NCBI GenBank assembly: GCA_007132255.1
Contig: SLOZ01000272.1
Coordinates: 1-6,530, forward strand
DNA length: 6,530 nucleotides
Direction: 5' to 3'
Origin: Limnochordia bacterium
Lineage (GTDB): Bacteria > Bacillota > Limnochordia > Darwinibacteriales > B1SED10-159
Below the pieces are notes generated by a model. It had not been told where the DNA came from. It saw only the letters and a list, made by a program, of their open reading frames with translations, and ran no database searches. The translations under genes and the position numbers were made by a program. This document shows positions 1-6,162 of this stretch, one piece after another (position 1 is the stretch's first letter; every line of letters begins with the position of its first letter).

Positions 1-181
1 AGTGGTGGGCCGGAAGTCGGCGCACAGCCTGTACAGTGAAACGCTCGCCACATATTCAGCCAGCGATACCTTTGATCACAAGGCAGCCGAAGGTTTCATC
101 AAACTGTGGGGACTTTCAACCCAAGTCCACAGTGAGGTCCACCGCAGCAAGCCTATTTTGAAGAAGGCTACAAGCCGATAG
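1..181 (+). CDS. argG: Argininosuccinate synthase, C-terminal end (partial, 5' end outside window)
   Basis: The frame starting at base 2 reads 59 codons and ends in TAG at 179-181. The visible protein contains [12 protein letters not shown] near its start and [15 protein letters not shown] further on, which are hallmarks of the C-terminal part of argininosuccinate synthase. The enzyme joins citrulline and aspartate with ATP in the cytoplasm, the penultimate step of arginine synthesis. The C-terminal segment is mainly concerned with tetramer formation in this family, so no catalytic residues are expected here. The tail after KLWGL is short and basic ([11 protein letters not shown]), which is normal variation. 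A strong intrinsic terminator follows 19 bases after the stop, so argG transcripts probably end before the signalling gene. argH, the next pathway enzyme, lies about 4.1 kb downstream on the same strand. Confidence 0.93.
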   Translation, partial: VVGRKSAHSLYSETLATYSASDTFDHKAAEGFIKLWGLSTQVHSEVHRSKPILKKATSR

Positions 182-200
182 CGGTGCAATCGAACAATGG

Positions 201-231
201 CGAAGGGCCTTGCTGAGGTCCTTCGTTTTTT
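201..231 (+). terminator. Intrinsic (rho-independent) terminator of argG
   Basis: CGAAGGGCCT (201-210) pairs with AGGTCCTTCG (216-225) over 10 base pairs with one G-T wobble, closing a five-base loop TGCTG, and is followed directly by six T at 226-231. This is the full form of an intrinsic terminator. It begins four bases after the ATG at 197, so a downstream protein is unlikely to start there. Confidence 0.9.
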
Positions 232-321
232 GTTCTTGTCACGGTCTGCTGCAAAACACCCTGCGATTTTGACCAGTGCTGCACAGCGCTCAGCAATCGA
301 CGGCGTTTACCAAATCCCGCT

Positions 322-348
322 TCACTTGTTGCAGAGAGTTGCCGATAT
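322..348 (+). promoter_or_regulatory. Possible sigma-28 / SigD-type promoter for the c-di-GMP gene
   Basis: GCCGATAT at 341-348 matches the flagellar sigma factor -10 consensus GCCGATAA at seven of eight positions. A -35 element at the expected 15-base spacing would be TCAC (322-325), a poor match to TAAA. A start of transcription near 355 would leave a leader of about 95 bases before the proposed TTG start. The location, between the argG terminator and the gene, and the motility link of c-di-GMP make it plausible, but half of the promoter is weak. A housekeeping alternative, TTGACC at 269-274, has only AGCAAT 17 bases downstream. Confidence 0.22.
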
Positions 349-433
349 GGATAAGAGCAGGCATTGTCTGCAGAAGGTACCAGAGAAGTTCCTGTCTGGT
401 TCCGCTTGCTCGGAGTCCGTCGTTATGCAGGAT

Positions 434-440
434 AGGGGAG
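434..440 (+). promoter_or_regulatory. Ribosome binding site that sets the TTG start at 449
   Basis: AGGGGAG at 434-440 is the best Shine-Dalgarno match upstream of the signalling gene. It lies eight bases before TTG 449 and eleven before TTG 452. The competing ATG codons have weaker sites: GGAG at 412-415 before ATG 425, and GAGAG at 333-337 before ATG 347. Confidence 0.6.
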
Positions 441-448
441 GCCGTTCG

Positions 449-3400
449 TTGTTGCGATCATTCGTGGATCAACGCAAGCCAACATTTCTAACCGTACTTT
501 TAGTCCCCATGATCGTCTTTGGGTGTATCTTAGCCGGGGTTGTCGCCTATGCATCACTGTACAGCAGCCAACAGCTGCTGGATGATGCAGCCGAGCGGCT
601 GCGCACGGAGGTGAACACGCGGATCGAGGGTCAACTGGGCGCGTTTCTCAGCACGCCAATGCGCGTTACGGAGATGGTGAGCCATGCCATCCAGCACGGC
701 CGTTTGACGGCCGATGACAGGGAAGGTTTGCGCGCCTACATTTTCGAATTGGTCCAATGGTTCCCAACCATTACCAGTGTTTCCTTTGGGTTTCCCGATG
801 GCGGGTTCGTGAATGCTGGACGCGAAGGCCCCGACCATCAGCTGTATGTGATATATACCGAAAGCCAACAAGCTGGTCCGCTCCACAAATACGAAGCTGC
901 CGCCTCCGGCCAAGTGGGTCCCGTACTGGATCGTGTCCCGTTTTTTGATGCCACGACACAACCCTGGTATCAGCAGGCTGTACAAGCTGAGGGAGCGGTG
1001 TGGAGTGAGCCCTACCTGCGGGCCACTGGTCAAGACGTGGCTTTGGCTGTGAGCCGCCCCGTTTACGGTGTCGAGGGGCAGTTTTTGGGTGTGATCAACG
1101 TTGATCTGTCCTTAGGATATCTGACCGAAGTTCTGCAACAGCTGCATCTCACTCAAGGGCAGCGAAGTCTCATCTTGGACCAGGAAGGCCGCTTACTGGC
1201 GTCGGCGTACACGCCAGGGCCGTCGGAGACAACCGGGGATTTGCAGTCGTTGCCGATAGCGGCGGTGACAAGCCGACATGAAGTAACGCCCTCGGCTGCT
1301 CATGCTTGGCAGGAAAAGCTGGTCGCCAACAATGGCGATCACGAGTTGCAGGGGGCCTTCGCCGTTACCTACGCGGGCAAAGATTATCTGGGTCATGCCT
1401 CCTCGTACTCCCTGGGCAGTGGGCGTTCATGGCAGATTATTACCACCATGCCAACGGCCGAGGTCGTAGGAGCCATGGACGCCAGGCGCTCATGGACATT
1501 GGCCATCATGGTTCTAGCTTTAGCCGTGGTGTTGACCATTGGTGTTTGGCTGACACACCGCATTGTGCGACCTATCGAAAGGTTAGGAGTCTGGGCAGGG
1601 TCGTTGGTTGAAGGACCGGGTAACTCCTTTCCCATCGCAGACAGTTGGATTCGCGAAGTTGATCAGCTTGGGCAATCGTTGACGAGTATGTCAGCGCAGG
1701 TGCAGGCTACCATCAGGGGCCTAAAACAGGAAGTTGGCGAACGGCAGCTGACTGAAGCCCTTCTTCGAGATAGCCGGGAGCGTTATCGGCAGTTGACCGC
1801 TGACCTGCCAGCCATGATCTGTGAGTGCAAGCCTGACGGAACGTTGACCTATGTTAACCAGGCCTATTGTGACTATCATGAAACATCGGCAGAAGCGCTT
1901 TTGGGCCGGGACCTTCTACCATTTTGGCCAGAAGGCACAGACCAACACGATCGCCAGCATTTGCTTTCGTTACGTCCGGAAGCTCCCACCATTTCCAGTG
2001 TTCATCATGTACTGCGGCATGGCGAGATCCGCTGGCACGAGTGGCGCGGTCGCGGTTTTTTCGATGCTGACGGTCAGCTGCTGCGCGTCCAAGCCATCGG
2101 CTTTGACATCACCGAGCGCAAGCAAATGGAAGATACGCTGCGCCAAAGCGAAGAGCGATATCGGTCCATTATCACGGTATCGAATACCGGTGCGTGGGAG
2201 TACCATAGAAAGGAAGAACTCCTGTGGTGCAGCACGGAATACTATTCGATGTTAGGGCGTACGCTTCCGGAAACTCGGGTCGAGGCTGCAGGAGGCATTG
2301 ATGAAATTGACGCCGATTGGCTGGCCTTAATCCATCCTGACGACCAAGAGCAGACCATCGAAGCCTTCACACGCTATCTGCAGGAGGCTCCTGCTAGCAT
2401 GTATGAAGCCACATTCCGCATGCAGCATCAAGATGGACACTGGGTGTGGATTTGGTCTCGGGGACAAACGATCCGCGACCAAGATGGACATCCAACGAAC
2501 CTGACTGTGGGAACGCACATTGATATTACCAAGTTGATGGCGATGGAGCAGGAACTAATCAGGGAAAAGGAACAGTTTCGCACGACGCTGTTATCCGTGG
2601 GTGACGGAATCATCTCCACCGATAGCCGCGGCTGCATCGTCGTCAGCAACGATCGGGCGCAGCGTCTGACGGGATACTCCCTGGAAGAGTCCCTGGGCCG
2701 GCCGCTGTCTGACGTGTTTCGAGTTCAGGACAATACTGCGGGAAGCTCAGGTCGTTCCGGTGGGATGTGGCGTCTCTCCAAAACCGGAGGCGAGCAGGAG
2801 GGAATCGCAGTCACCAAGCATGGTGAAAGGATGTTCGTTGAGTTCAATACAACGGATATCCGGGATGAGCATGGTGAAGTTACAGGAATGGTTTTGGTGT
2901 TTCGCGACATCACCGAACGCAAGGAACGTCAGGAAGAAATCGAGTTTCTCAGCTACTATGATCCGTTGACAGGTTTGTATAATCGCCGTTTCTTTGAAGA
3001 AGAGCTGCGCCGCATGGACGTGGAACGGAATTTGCCACTATCGCTTTTGATCGTTGATGTCAACGGCCTCAAGTTGATCAATGATGCCTTTGGCCATCAG
3101 GCTGGCGATCGGCTATTGCAGTCCACAGCTGCCGCCTTACAGGCTGCGTGTCGGGCTGATGATGTCATTGCCCGGATTGGCGGCGATGAATTTATGGTCT
3201 TGCTGCCTAACACCAGCTTCGACGCGGTCAGCCGCGTCAGCAAACGCATTTGGGATACCGTACAGAATCAGGATATCGAAGGTGTTCCGGTCTCGGTATC
3301 CTGTGGTTCCAGTACGAAACTGGATGGCCAATACTCCATGGACAAAATGTACAAAGATGCAGAAGATGCCATGTATCGTCACAAAATATCGGATCGCACC

Positions 3401-3970
3401 AGTCATCGGCATACCTCCATTGAACTGATTATGAAAGCCCTCTATGAAAAGACACCGCGCGAGCAGGAGCATTCGTGGCGTGTCGGTCAGCTGTGCGGCC
3501 GCTTGGCGGTGGTCATGGGATTGGATCAGACCGATGTCAACGAAATCATGACGGCCGGGAATCTCCACGATATCGGCAAGGTCGCCATCGGTGATCACGT
3601 TTTGGATAAAGCTGGCCCGCTGACATTGGAGGAATGGGACGAAATGAAGCGACATCCCGAAATTGGCTTCAATATCTTGAGTGAAGTCAATGACTATGCT
3701 CGCTTGGCCAATTACGTACTAGGTCACCACGAGCGGTGGGATGGACGAGGCTATCCCAATGGTTTGGCGGGTGAAGAGATCGCCCTGCAGGCTCGCATTA
3801 TGGCGGTCTGCGATACCTACGACGCTATGACCAGTTCCAGACCGTACCGAGCGGCCATGAGCACAGAGGCAGCGTTGGCGGAGATTGAAGCATGTCTCGG
3901 CACACAACTAGATCCTGTGGTGGGTCGACATTTCTTGGAGTTGATGAGATCGGACGCAGCAGCATCTTAA
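449..3970 (+). CDS. Membrane sensor with CACHE, HAMP, three PAS, GGDEF and HD-GYP domains: bifunctional c-di-GMP cyclase/phosphodiesterase
   Basis: From TTG 449 the product is 1173 residues. A membrane helix (13-38) leads to an extracytoplasmic double-CACHE sensor (about 39-347, with PWYQQA from P172 and WSEPY at 185-189), a second helix (348-370), HAMP (371-425, Arg-Pro at 374-375) and a helical linker. Three PAS domains follow, about 444-560, 568-700 and 706-827; the first and third end in DITERK, the second in DITK. GGDEF begins at DPLTGLYNRR (838); metal Asp870, Asn878 and the intact GGDEF motif (911-915) suggest active synthesis of c-di-GMP from GTP. RADD at 902-905 is the product-inhibition I-site. 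HD-GYP carries EHSWRV, HD (1040-1041), HHERWDGRGYP (from 1093), so c-di-GMP hydrolysis also looks possible. The CACHE ligand cannot be read from sequence. Starts at ATG 197, 347 or 425 are possible but less likely. No close partner gene is seen; it is isolated from argG by a terminator. Confidence 0.93.
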   Translation: MLRSFVDQRKPTFLTVLLVPMIVFGCILAGVVAYASLYSSQQLLDDAAERLRTEVNTRIEGQLGAFLSTPMRVTEMVSHAIQHGRLTADDREGLRAYIFELVQWFPTITSVSFGFPDGGFVNAGREGPDHQLYVIYTESQQAGPLHKYEAAASGQVGPVLDRVPFFDATTQPWYQQAVQAEGAVWSEPYLRATGQDVALAVSRPVYGVEGQFLGVINVDLSLGYLTEVLQQLHLTQGQRSLILDQEGRLLASAYTPGPSETTGDLQSLPIAAVTSRHEVTPSAAHAWQEKLVANNGDHELQGAFAVTYAGKDYLGHASSYSLGSGRSWQIITTMPTAEVVGAMDARRSWTLAIMVLALAVVLTIGVWLTHRIVRPIERLGVWAGSLVEGPGNSFPIADSWIREVDQLGQSLTSMSAQVQATIRGLKQEVGERQLTEALLRDSRERYRQLTADLPAMICECKPDGTLTYVNQAYCDYHETSAEALLGRDLLPFWPEGTDQHDRQHLLSLRPEAPTISSVHHVLRHGEIRWHEWRGRGFFDADGQLLRVQAIGFDITERKQMEDTLRQSEERYRSIITVSNTGAWEYHRKEELLWCSTEYYSMLGRTLPETRVEAAGGIDEIDADWLALIHPDDQEQTIEAFTRYLQEAPASMYEATFRMQHQDGHWVWIWSRGQTIRDQDGHPTNLTVGTHIDITKLMAMEQELIREKEQFRTTLLSVGDGIISTDSRGCIVVSNDRAQRLTGYSLEESLGRPLSDVFRVQDNTAGSSGRSGGMWRLSKTGGEQEGIAVTKHGERMFVEFNTTDIRDEHGEVTGMVLVFRDITERKERQEEIEFLSYYDPLTGLYNRRFFEEELRRMDVERNLPLSLLIVDVNGLKLINDAFGHQAGDRLLQSTAAALQAACRADDVIARIGGDEFMVLLPNTSFDAVSRVSKRIWDTVQNQDIEGVPVSVSCGSSTKLDGQYSMDKMYKDAEDAMYRHKISDRTSHRHTSIELIMKALYEKTPREQEHSWRVGQLCGRLAVVMGLDQTDVNEIMTAGNLHDIGKVAIGDHVLDKAGPLTLEEWDEMKRHPEIGFNILSEVNDYARLANYVLGHHERWDGRGYPNGLAGEEIALQARIMAVCDTYDAMTSSRPYRAAMSTEAALAEIEACLGTQLDPVVGRHFLELMRSDAAAS

Positions 3971-4225
3971 CATAGGTTACCGAAGCCCGTCTGGCAGATC
4001 TGATGGCTCGAGAACAATGCGTGGTTTACGACTGAGCTCGAAACGCTTTTTAGCAGGCGTCTCTCCGAGCTGGACCGTCTACTATACGCGCAGCATGTTT
4101 ATGAAACAGACTCCCACGTCAGTGAGCTGACACCATGAAACACGAAAACAGGTTGTGTGTTTTCTAGGCAGATATTTGAACACATTCACAGGCAGAACGA
4201 AAAACGCAGAGTGCGGCATTCTAGA

Positions 4226-4246
4226 GCGAGCAGCGAACCGCCTCGC
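4226..4246 (+). other. Hairpin just upstream of the argH ribosome binding site
   Basis: GCGAG (4226-4230) pairs with CTCGC (4242-4246), and inside it GCG (4233-4235) pairs with CGC (4239-4241) around the loop AAC, leaving CA bulged on the left side. The eight GC-rich pairs end 14 bases before GGAGG. It may stabilise the leader or influence translation; no regulatory role can be read from the sequence alone. Confidence 0.35.
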
Positions 4247-4260
4247 CGTGGGTTGAGATA

Positions 4261-4270
4261 GGAGGAAGGA
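4261..4270 (+). promoter_or_regulatory. Ribosome binding site of argH
   Basis: GGAGGAAGGA at 4261-4270 contains GGAGG (4261-4265) seven bases before TTG 4273. This supports the TTG start, and the resulting protein begins with MEKLWGGRF, the usual N-terminus of argininosuccinate lyase. Confidence 0.85.
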
Positions 4271-4272
4271 TT

Positions 4273-5652
4273 TTGGAGAAACTTTGGGGTGGACGATTCC
4301 AAAAACAAACGCATCAACTGGTGGATGAATACACGGCTTCCATTGCTTTTGATCAAGAGTTGGCGCTGGTAGATTTGGCGGGCAGTCAAGCCCATGTCAA
4401 AATGCTCACAGCGAAGGGGATCGTGACGGCCGAAGAAGGGCAGACACTACTGGAGGGACTTTGGGAGCTCGAACGCAGAGCCAAAGCCGGTGAACTCACC
4501 TTTGACGTGGCACATGAAGATATTCATATGAATTTGGAGCACCAACTCACGCAGTTGGTAGGTCCAGTGGGGGGCAAGCTGCATACGGCTCGCAGTCGCA
4601 ACGACCAAGTGGCTCTGGATATGCACCTCTATACCAGGGAAGCCGTGGACCAAGTCATGACGAAAATCCGCAGTGTCCAGCAGGTTCTAGTGAACTTGGC
4701 CGAAACGCACCGGAATACTGTGCTGCCAGGCTACACCCACTTGCAGCGGGCGCAGCCGGTGTCGCTGGCCCACCATTGGCTGGCCTATGCCTGGATGCTG
4801 CAGCGAGACTGGCAGCGCTTTCGCGATAGTCGTAGTCGCGTCAATCTGTGTCCCCTGGGAGCGGGCGCGTTAGCCGGCACCAGCTTTCCCATTGATCGCC
4901 AGCAGGTAGCCGCTGAACTGGGTTTTGATGGTGTTTACGCCAATAGTATGGACGCCGTCAGTGACCGCGATTTTGTAGTGGAGTTTCTAGCCAATGCCTC
5001 GTTGTTGATTATGCACATTTCGCGACTCAGTGAGGAACTCGTCCTCTGGTCCAGCGAAGAATACAAGTTCATCGAATTGGACGATGCCTTCTCTACGGGG
5101 TCCAGTATTATGCCGCAAAAGAAGAATCCTGATGTTGCGGAACTGCTGCGCGGTAAGACAGGGCGCGTCTATGGACACCTAATGGGGATCCTCACTGTTC
5201 TCAAGGGCCTACCCATGACGTACAACAAGGACATGCAGGAAGACAAGGAAGGTCTCTTTGACACCGTCAAAACACTGTTGGGTGCCTTAGATTTATTGGC
5301 TCCGATGATGGAATCGATTACGGTCCATGCTAGTACCATGGAAAAGGCAGTGCAGAAAGATTTCGCTTGTGCAGTGGACTTAGCAGATTATCTGGTGCGC
5401 AAAGGTATGCCCTTCCGGGAAGCCCATGGTGTGGTGGGCAGAATCGTCTTCCACTGCATTGAACAGGGCGTCTACATGCCCGACGTGCTACTGCAGCAGT
5501 ACCAAGAGTTCAGTTCACTGTTTGCCGAAGATTTGTATGACGTTATCCAACCGCGAGCGGCGGTGAAAAACCGCAGCAGCCAAGGAAGCACTGGCTCTGC
5601 GGCCATGGAAGAGCAGCTGCAGGCTATCAAAGCGGCTCTACAGGAATCCTAG
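4273..5652 (+). CDS. argH: Argininosuccinate lyase, complete
   Basis: This 459-residue protein has the normal family length. It cleaves argininosuccinate to arginine and fumarate in the cytoplasm, the last step of arginine synthesis, and acts as a homotetramer with active sites built from three subunits. Visible signatures are KLWGGRF at 3-9, HTARSRNDQ from 104, [10 protein letters not shown] from 153 (His156 corresponds to the conserved active-site histidine) and the superfamily signature [12 protein letters not shown] at 276-287, whose flexible loop holds the catalytic serine. The start is TTG, supported by a strong ribosome site and by the conserved N-terminus. It ends TAG at 5650-5652. 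Unlike many genomes, where it directly follows argG, a 3.5-kb c-di-GMP gene lies between them. No clear ArgR operator was found in its leader. Nothing suggests damage or transfer. Confidence 0.98.
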   Translation: MEKLWGGRFQKQTHQLVDEYTASIAFDQELALVDLAGSQAHVKMLTAKGIVTAEEGQTLLEGLWELERRAKAGELTFDVAHEDIHMNLEHQLTQLVGPVGGKLHTARSRNDQVALDMHLYTREAVDQVMTKIRSVQQVLVNLAETHRNTVLPGYTHLQRAQPVSLAHHWLAYAWMLQRDWQRFRDSRSRVNLCPLGAGALAGTSFPIDRQQVAAELGFDGVYANSMDAVSDRDFVVEFLANASLLIMHISRLSEELVLWSSEEYKFIELDDAFSTGSSIMPQKKNPDVAELLRGKTGRVYGHLMGILTVLKGLPMTYNKDMQEDKEGLFDTVKTLLGALDLLAPMMESITVHASTMEKAVQKDFACAVDLADYLVRKGMPFREAHGVVGRIVFHCIEQGVYMPDVLLQQYQEFSSLFAEDLYDVIQPRAAVKNRSSQGSTGSAAMEEQLQAIKAALQES

Positions 5653-5740
5653 CCGGCCTGCTGCACCGCCGTGTTTCAACGCCCAGAGTCGCACACCATG
5701 TCTTGTTGGCTGTGAAGAACGACTGTTTAGTCCTATGTAG

Positions 5741-5774
5741 AACGGGCTTCTCCAACACTCAGGGGAAGCTCGTT
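5741..5774 (+). terminator. Strong hairpin downstream of argH without a T run (possible 3' end or RNA structure)
   Basis: AACGGGCTTCTCC (5741-5753) pairs with GGGGAAGCTCGTT (5762-5774) over 13 base pairs, two of them G-T wobbles, around the loop AACACTCA. A small hairpin GTGC-TTT-GCAC (5775-5785) follows at once. There is no T tract, only the pyrimidine-rich bases 5789-5797. It could stabilise the argH mRNA end or begin the structured region that follows. It is not a standard intrinsic terminator. Confidence 0.35.
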
Positions 5775-5802
5775 GTGCTTTGCACCTGTGTCTTCTTGCC
5801 CT

Positions 5803-5995
5803 GACCCACCCGCTGCTTAAGCTCTAAACGTTCCCCGCACCGCCACCATGACTTGGACGTGGAAACCCGGCTGCGGATAGCTTACACTTGGGGTGAACCT
5901 TTGGACTCGGCTGAAATGCAGGTCTTCGCGACGCTGCGACAACCATGCCTAGAGTTGAGGCAGCAGCCCGTTGGGTCCACAGGTTACTACCTGTG
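5803..5995 (+). ncRNA. Candidate structured RNA between argH and thrS, family not recognised
   Basis: Three nested long-range helices can be drawn in register. GACCCA (5803-5808) pairs with TGGGTC (5972-5977), GCTGC (5812-5816) with GCAGC (5963-5967), and AGCTCTA (5820-5826) with TAGAGTT (5950-5956, one G-T). Inside, possible elements are CGCA 5836-5839 with TGCG 5935-5938, CCAC 5843-5846 with GTGG 5859-5862, ACCC 5865-5868 with GGGT 5891-5894, and ACCT 5897-5900 with AGGT 5920-5923. The outer helix is followed at once by a perfect seven-pair hairpin, CACAGGT (5978-5984) with ACCTGTG (5989-5995). The orderly nesting suggests a folded RNA, either a separate transcript or the 5' part of a long thrS leader. 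I see no signatures of RNase P, tmRNA, SRP RNA or a T-box; 6S RNA cannot be excluded. The pairings were found by eye without energies or covariation, so chance is a real alternative. Confidence 0.25.
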
Positions 5996-6015
5996 AAGAT
6001 AGGCTGGTGTTGGGT

Positions 6016-6105
6016 GCGCTCAGAATCTACCGACTTTAGCCATGGCAGGTATGTCATGGCTAGGCAGCGCGAATTTGCCATGTAAAAAGGGATTTGCAGT
6101 GCCAT
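6016..6105 (+). promoter_or_regulatory. Possible thrS leader structure with alternative pairings
   Basis: TAGCCATG (6037-6044) pairs perfectly with CATGGCTA (6055-6062), and GCGCT (6016-6020) with AGCGC (6066-6070) closes an outer stem. The same left arm offers a competing perfect pairing: CATGGCA (6041-6047) with TGCCATG (6076-6082). A further GCCAT at 6101-6105 could pair with ATGGC at 6042-6046 or 6056-6060. Mutually exclusive helices upstream of an aminoacyl-tRNA synthetase fit a regulatory leader, but no T-box sequence and no terminator hairpin before thrS were found. The T run at 6138-6143 has only a weak five-pair hairpin (6106-6119) well upstream. Confidence 0.25.
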
Positions 6106-6147
6106 TGGAGAATCTTCCAGAAAGCTATAGGTCGATATTTTTTGCCT

Positions 6148-6154
6148 AGGAGGG
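6148..6154 (+). promoter_or_regulatory. Ribosome binding site of thrS
   Basis: AGGAGGG at 6148-6154 is close to a perfect Shine-Dalgarno sequence, eight bases before ATG 6163. The AT-rich spacer TAATATAT should leave the start open. Confidence 0.88.
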
Positions 6155-6162
6155 TAATATAT

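Larger units (their letters stand above)
3971..4272 (+). other. Gene-free gap between the c-di-GMP gene and argH
   Basis: No convincing protein or tRNA was found in these 302 bases. Three hairpins can be drawn. The first is AGCTCG 4035-4040 with CGAGCT 4066-4071, enclosing ACGC 4043-4046 with GCGT 4057-4060. The second is GTCAG 4118-4122 with CTGAC 4127-4131. The third is at 4226-4246 just before the argH ribosome site. None is followed by a T run, so no intrinsic terminator for the c-di-GMP gene is evident. No good -35/-10 pair was found; TACTAT at 4080-4085 lacks a -35. The argH promoter presumably lies here, or argH is read through from upstream. Confidence 0.6.
5653..6162 (+). other. 510-base gene-free region between argH and thrS
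   Basis: No protein-coding gene with family-like sequence was found on either strand. The longest open frame, 93 codons on the minus strand (5824-6105), has no recognisable motif. The region contains a small hairpin GACT-GTTT-AGTC (5721-5732), the 13-pair hairpin at 5741-5774, the candidate folded RNA at 5803-5995, the alternative-pairing element at 6016-6105, a T6 run at 6138-6143 and the thrS ribosome site. No convincing promoter was identified; TTGCCA at 6075-6080 resembles a -35 box but has no -10 at a proper distance. Confidence 0.6.

Noticed and set aside
554..1033. 159-codon open frame on the minus strand opposite the CACHE domain.
   Set aside because: Same reason: antisense to a conserved domain, no ribosome site or protein family recognised.
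3137..3655. 172-codon open frame on the minus strand opposite the GGDEF/HD-GYP region.
   Set aside because: It is antisense to clearly conserved coding sequence and its product has no family features; a shadow of the real gene.
4175..4189. TTGAACACATTCAC as an ArgR/ARG box before argH.
   Set aside because: The half-sites TGAA and TTCA are four bases apart, giving a 12-base palindrome instead of the TGAAT-N4-ATTCA form, and the flanking bases do not match.
5885..5900. CACTTGGGGTGAACC resembles the conserved GGGGUGAAUC segment of the ydaO (c-di-AMP) riboswitch, and an AAACCC lies upstream.
   Set aside because: The essential 3' block of that class (GUCAGCUAACCUCG-type sequence) is missing within the next 100 bases, the GGGGGACCCA block is absent, and thrS is not a usual target. 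Probably a chance match.
5824..6105. 93-codon open frame on the minus strand, with a GGAAG about eight bases before its ATG.
   Set aside because: No recognisable domain or family pattern, it overlaps the most structured RNA region, and no promoter was evident. Most likely a chance open frame.
6075..6131. Housekeeping promoter for thrS using TTGCCA (6075-6080) or TATAGG (6126-6131).
   Set aside because: Neither hexamer has a partner at 16-18 bases; the closest combinations have poor matches or a 15-base spacer.
6106..6143. Intrinsic terminator/attenuator just before thrS (T6 at 6138-6143).
   Set aside because: The only nearby hairpin (6106-6110 with 6115-6119) is five pairs with a wobble and ends 18 bases before the T run, so it does not form a terminator.
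5653..6162. T-box leader for thrS.
   Set aside because: No sequence like GGGTGGAACCGCG, no AGTA-type stem I features and no terminator before the start codon were seen, although the gene and phylum made it a natural expectation.
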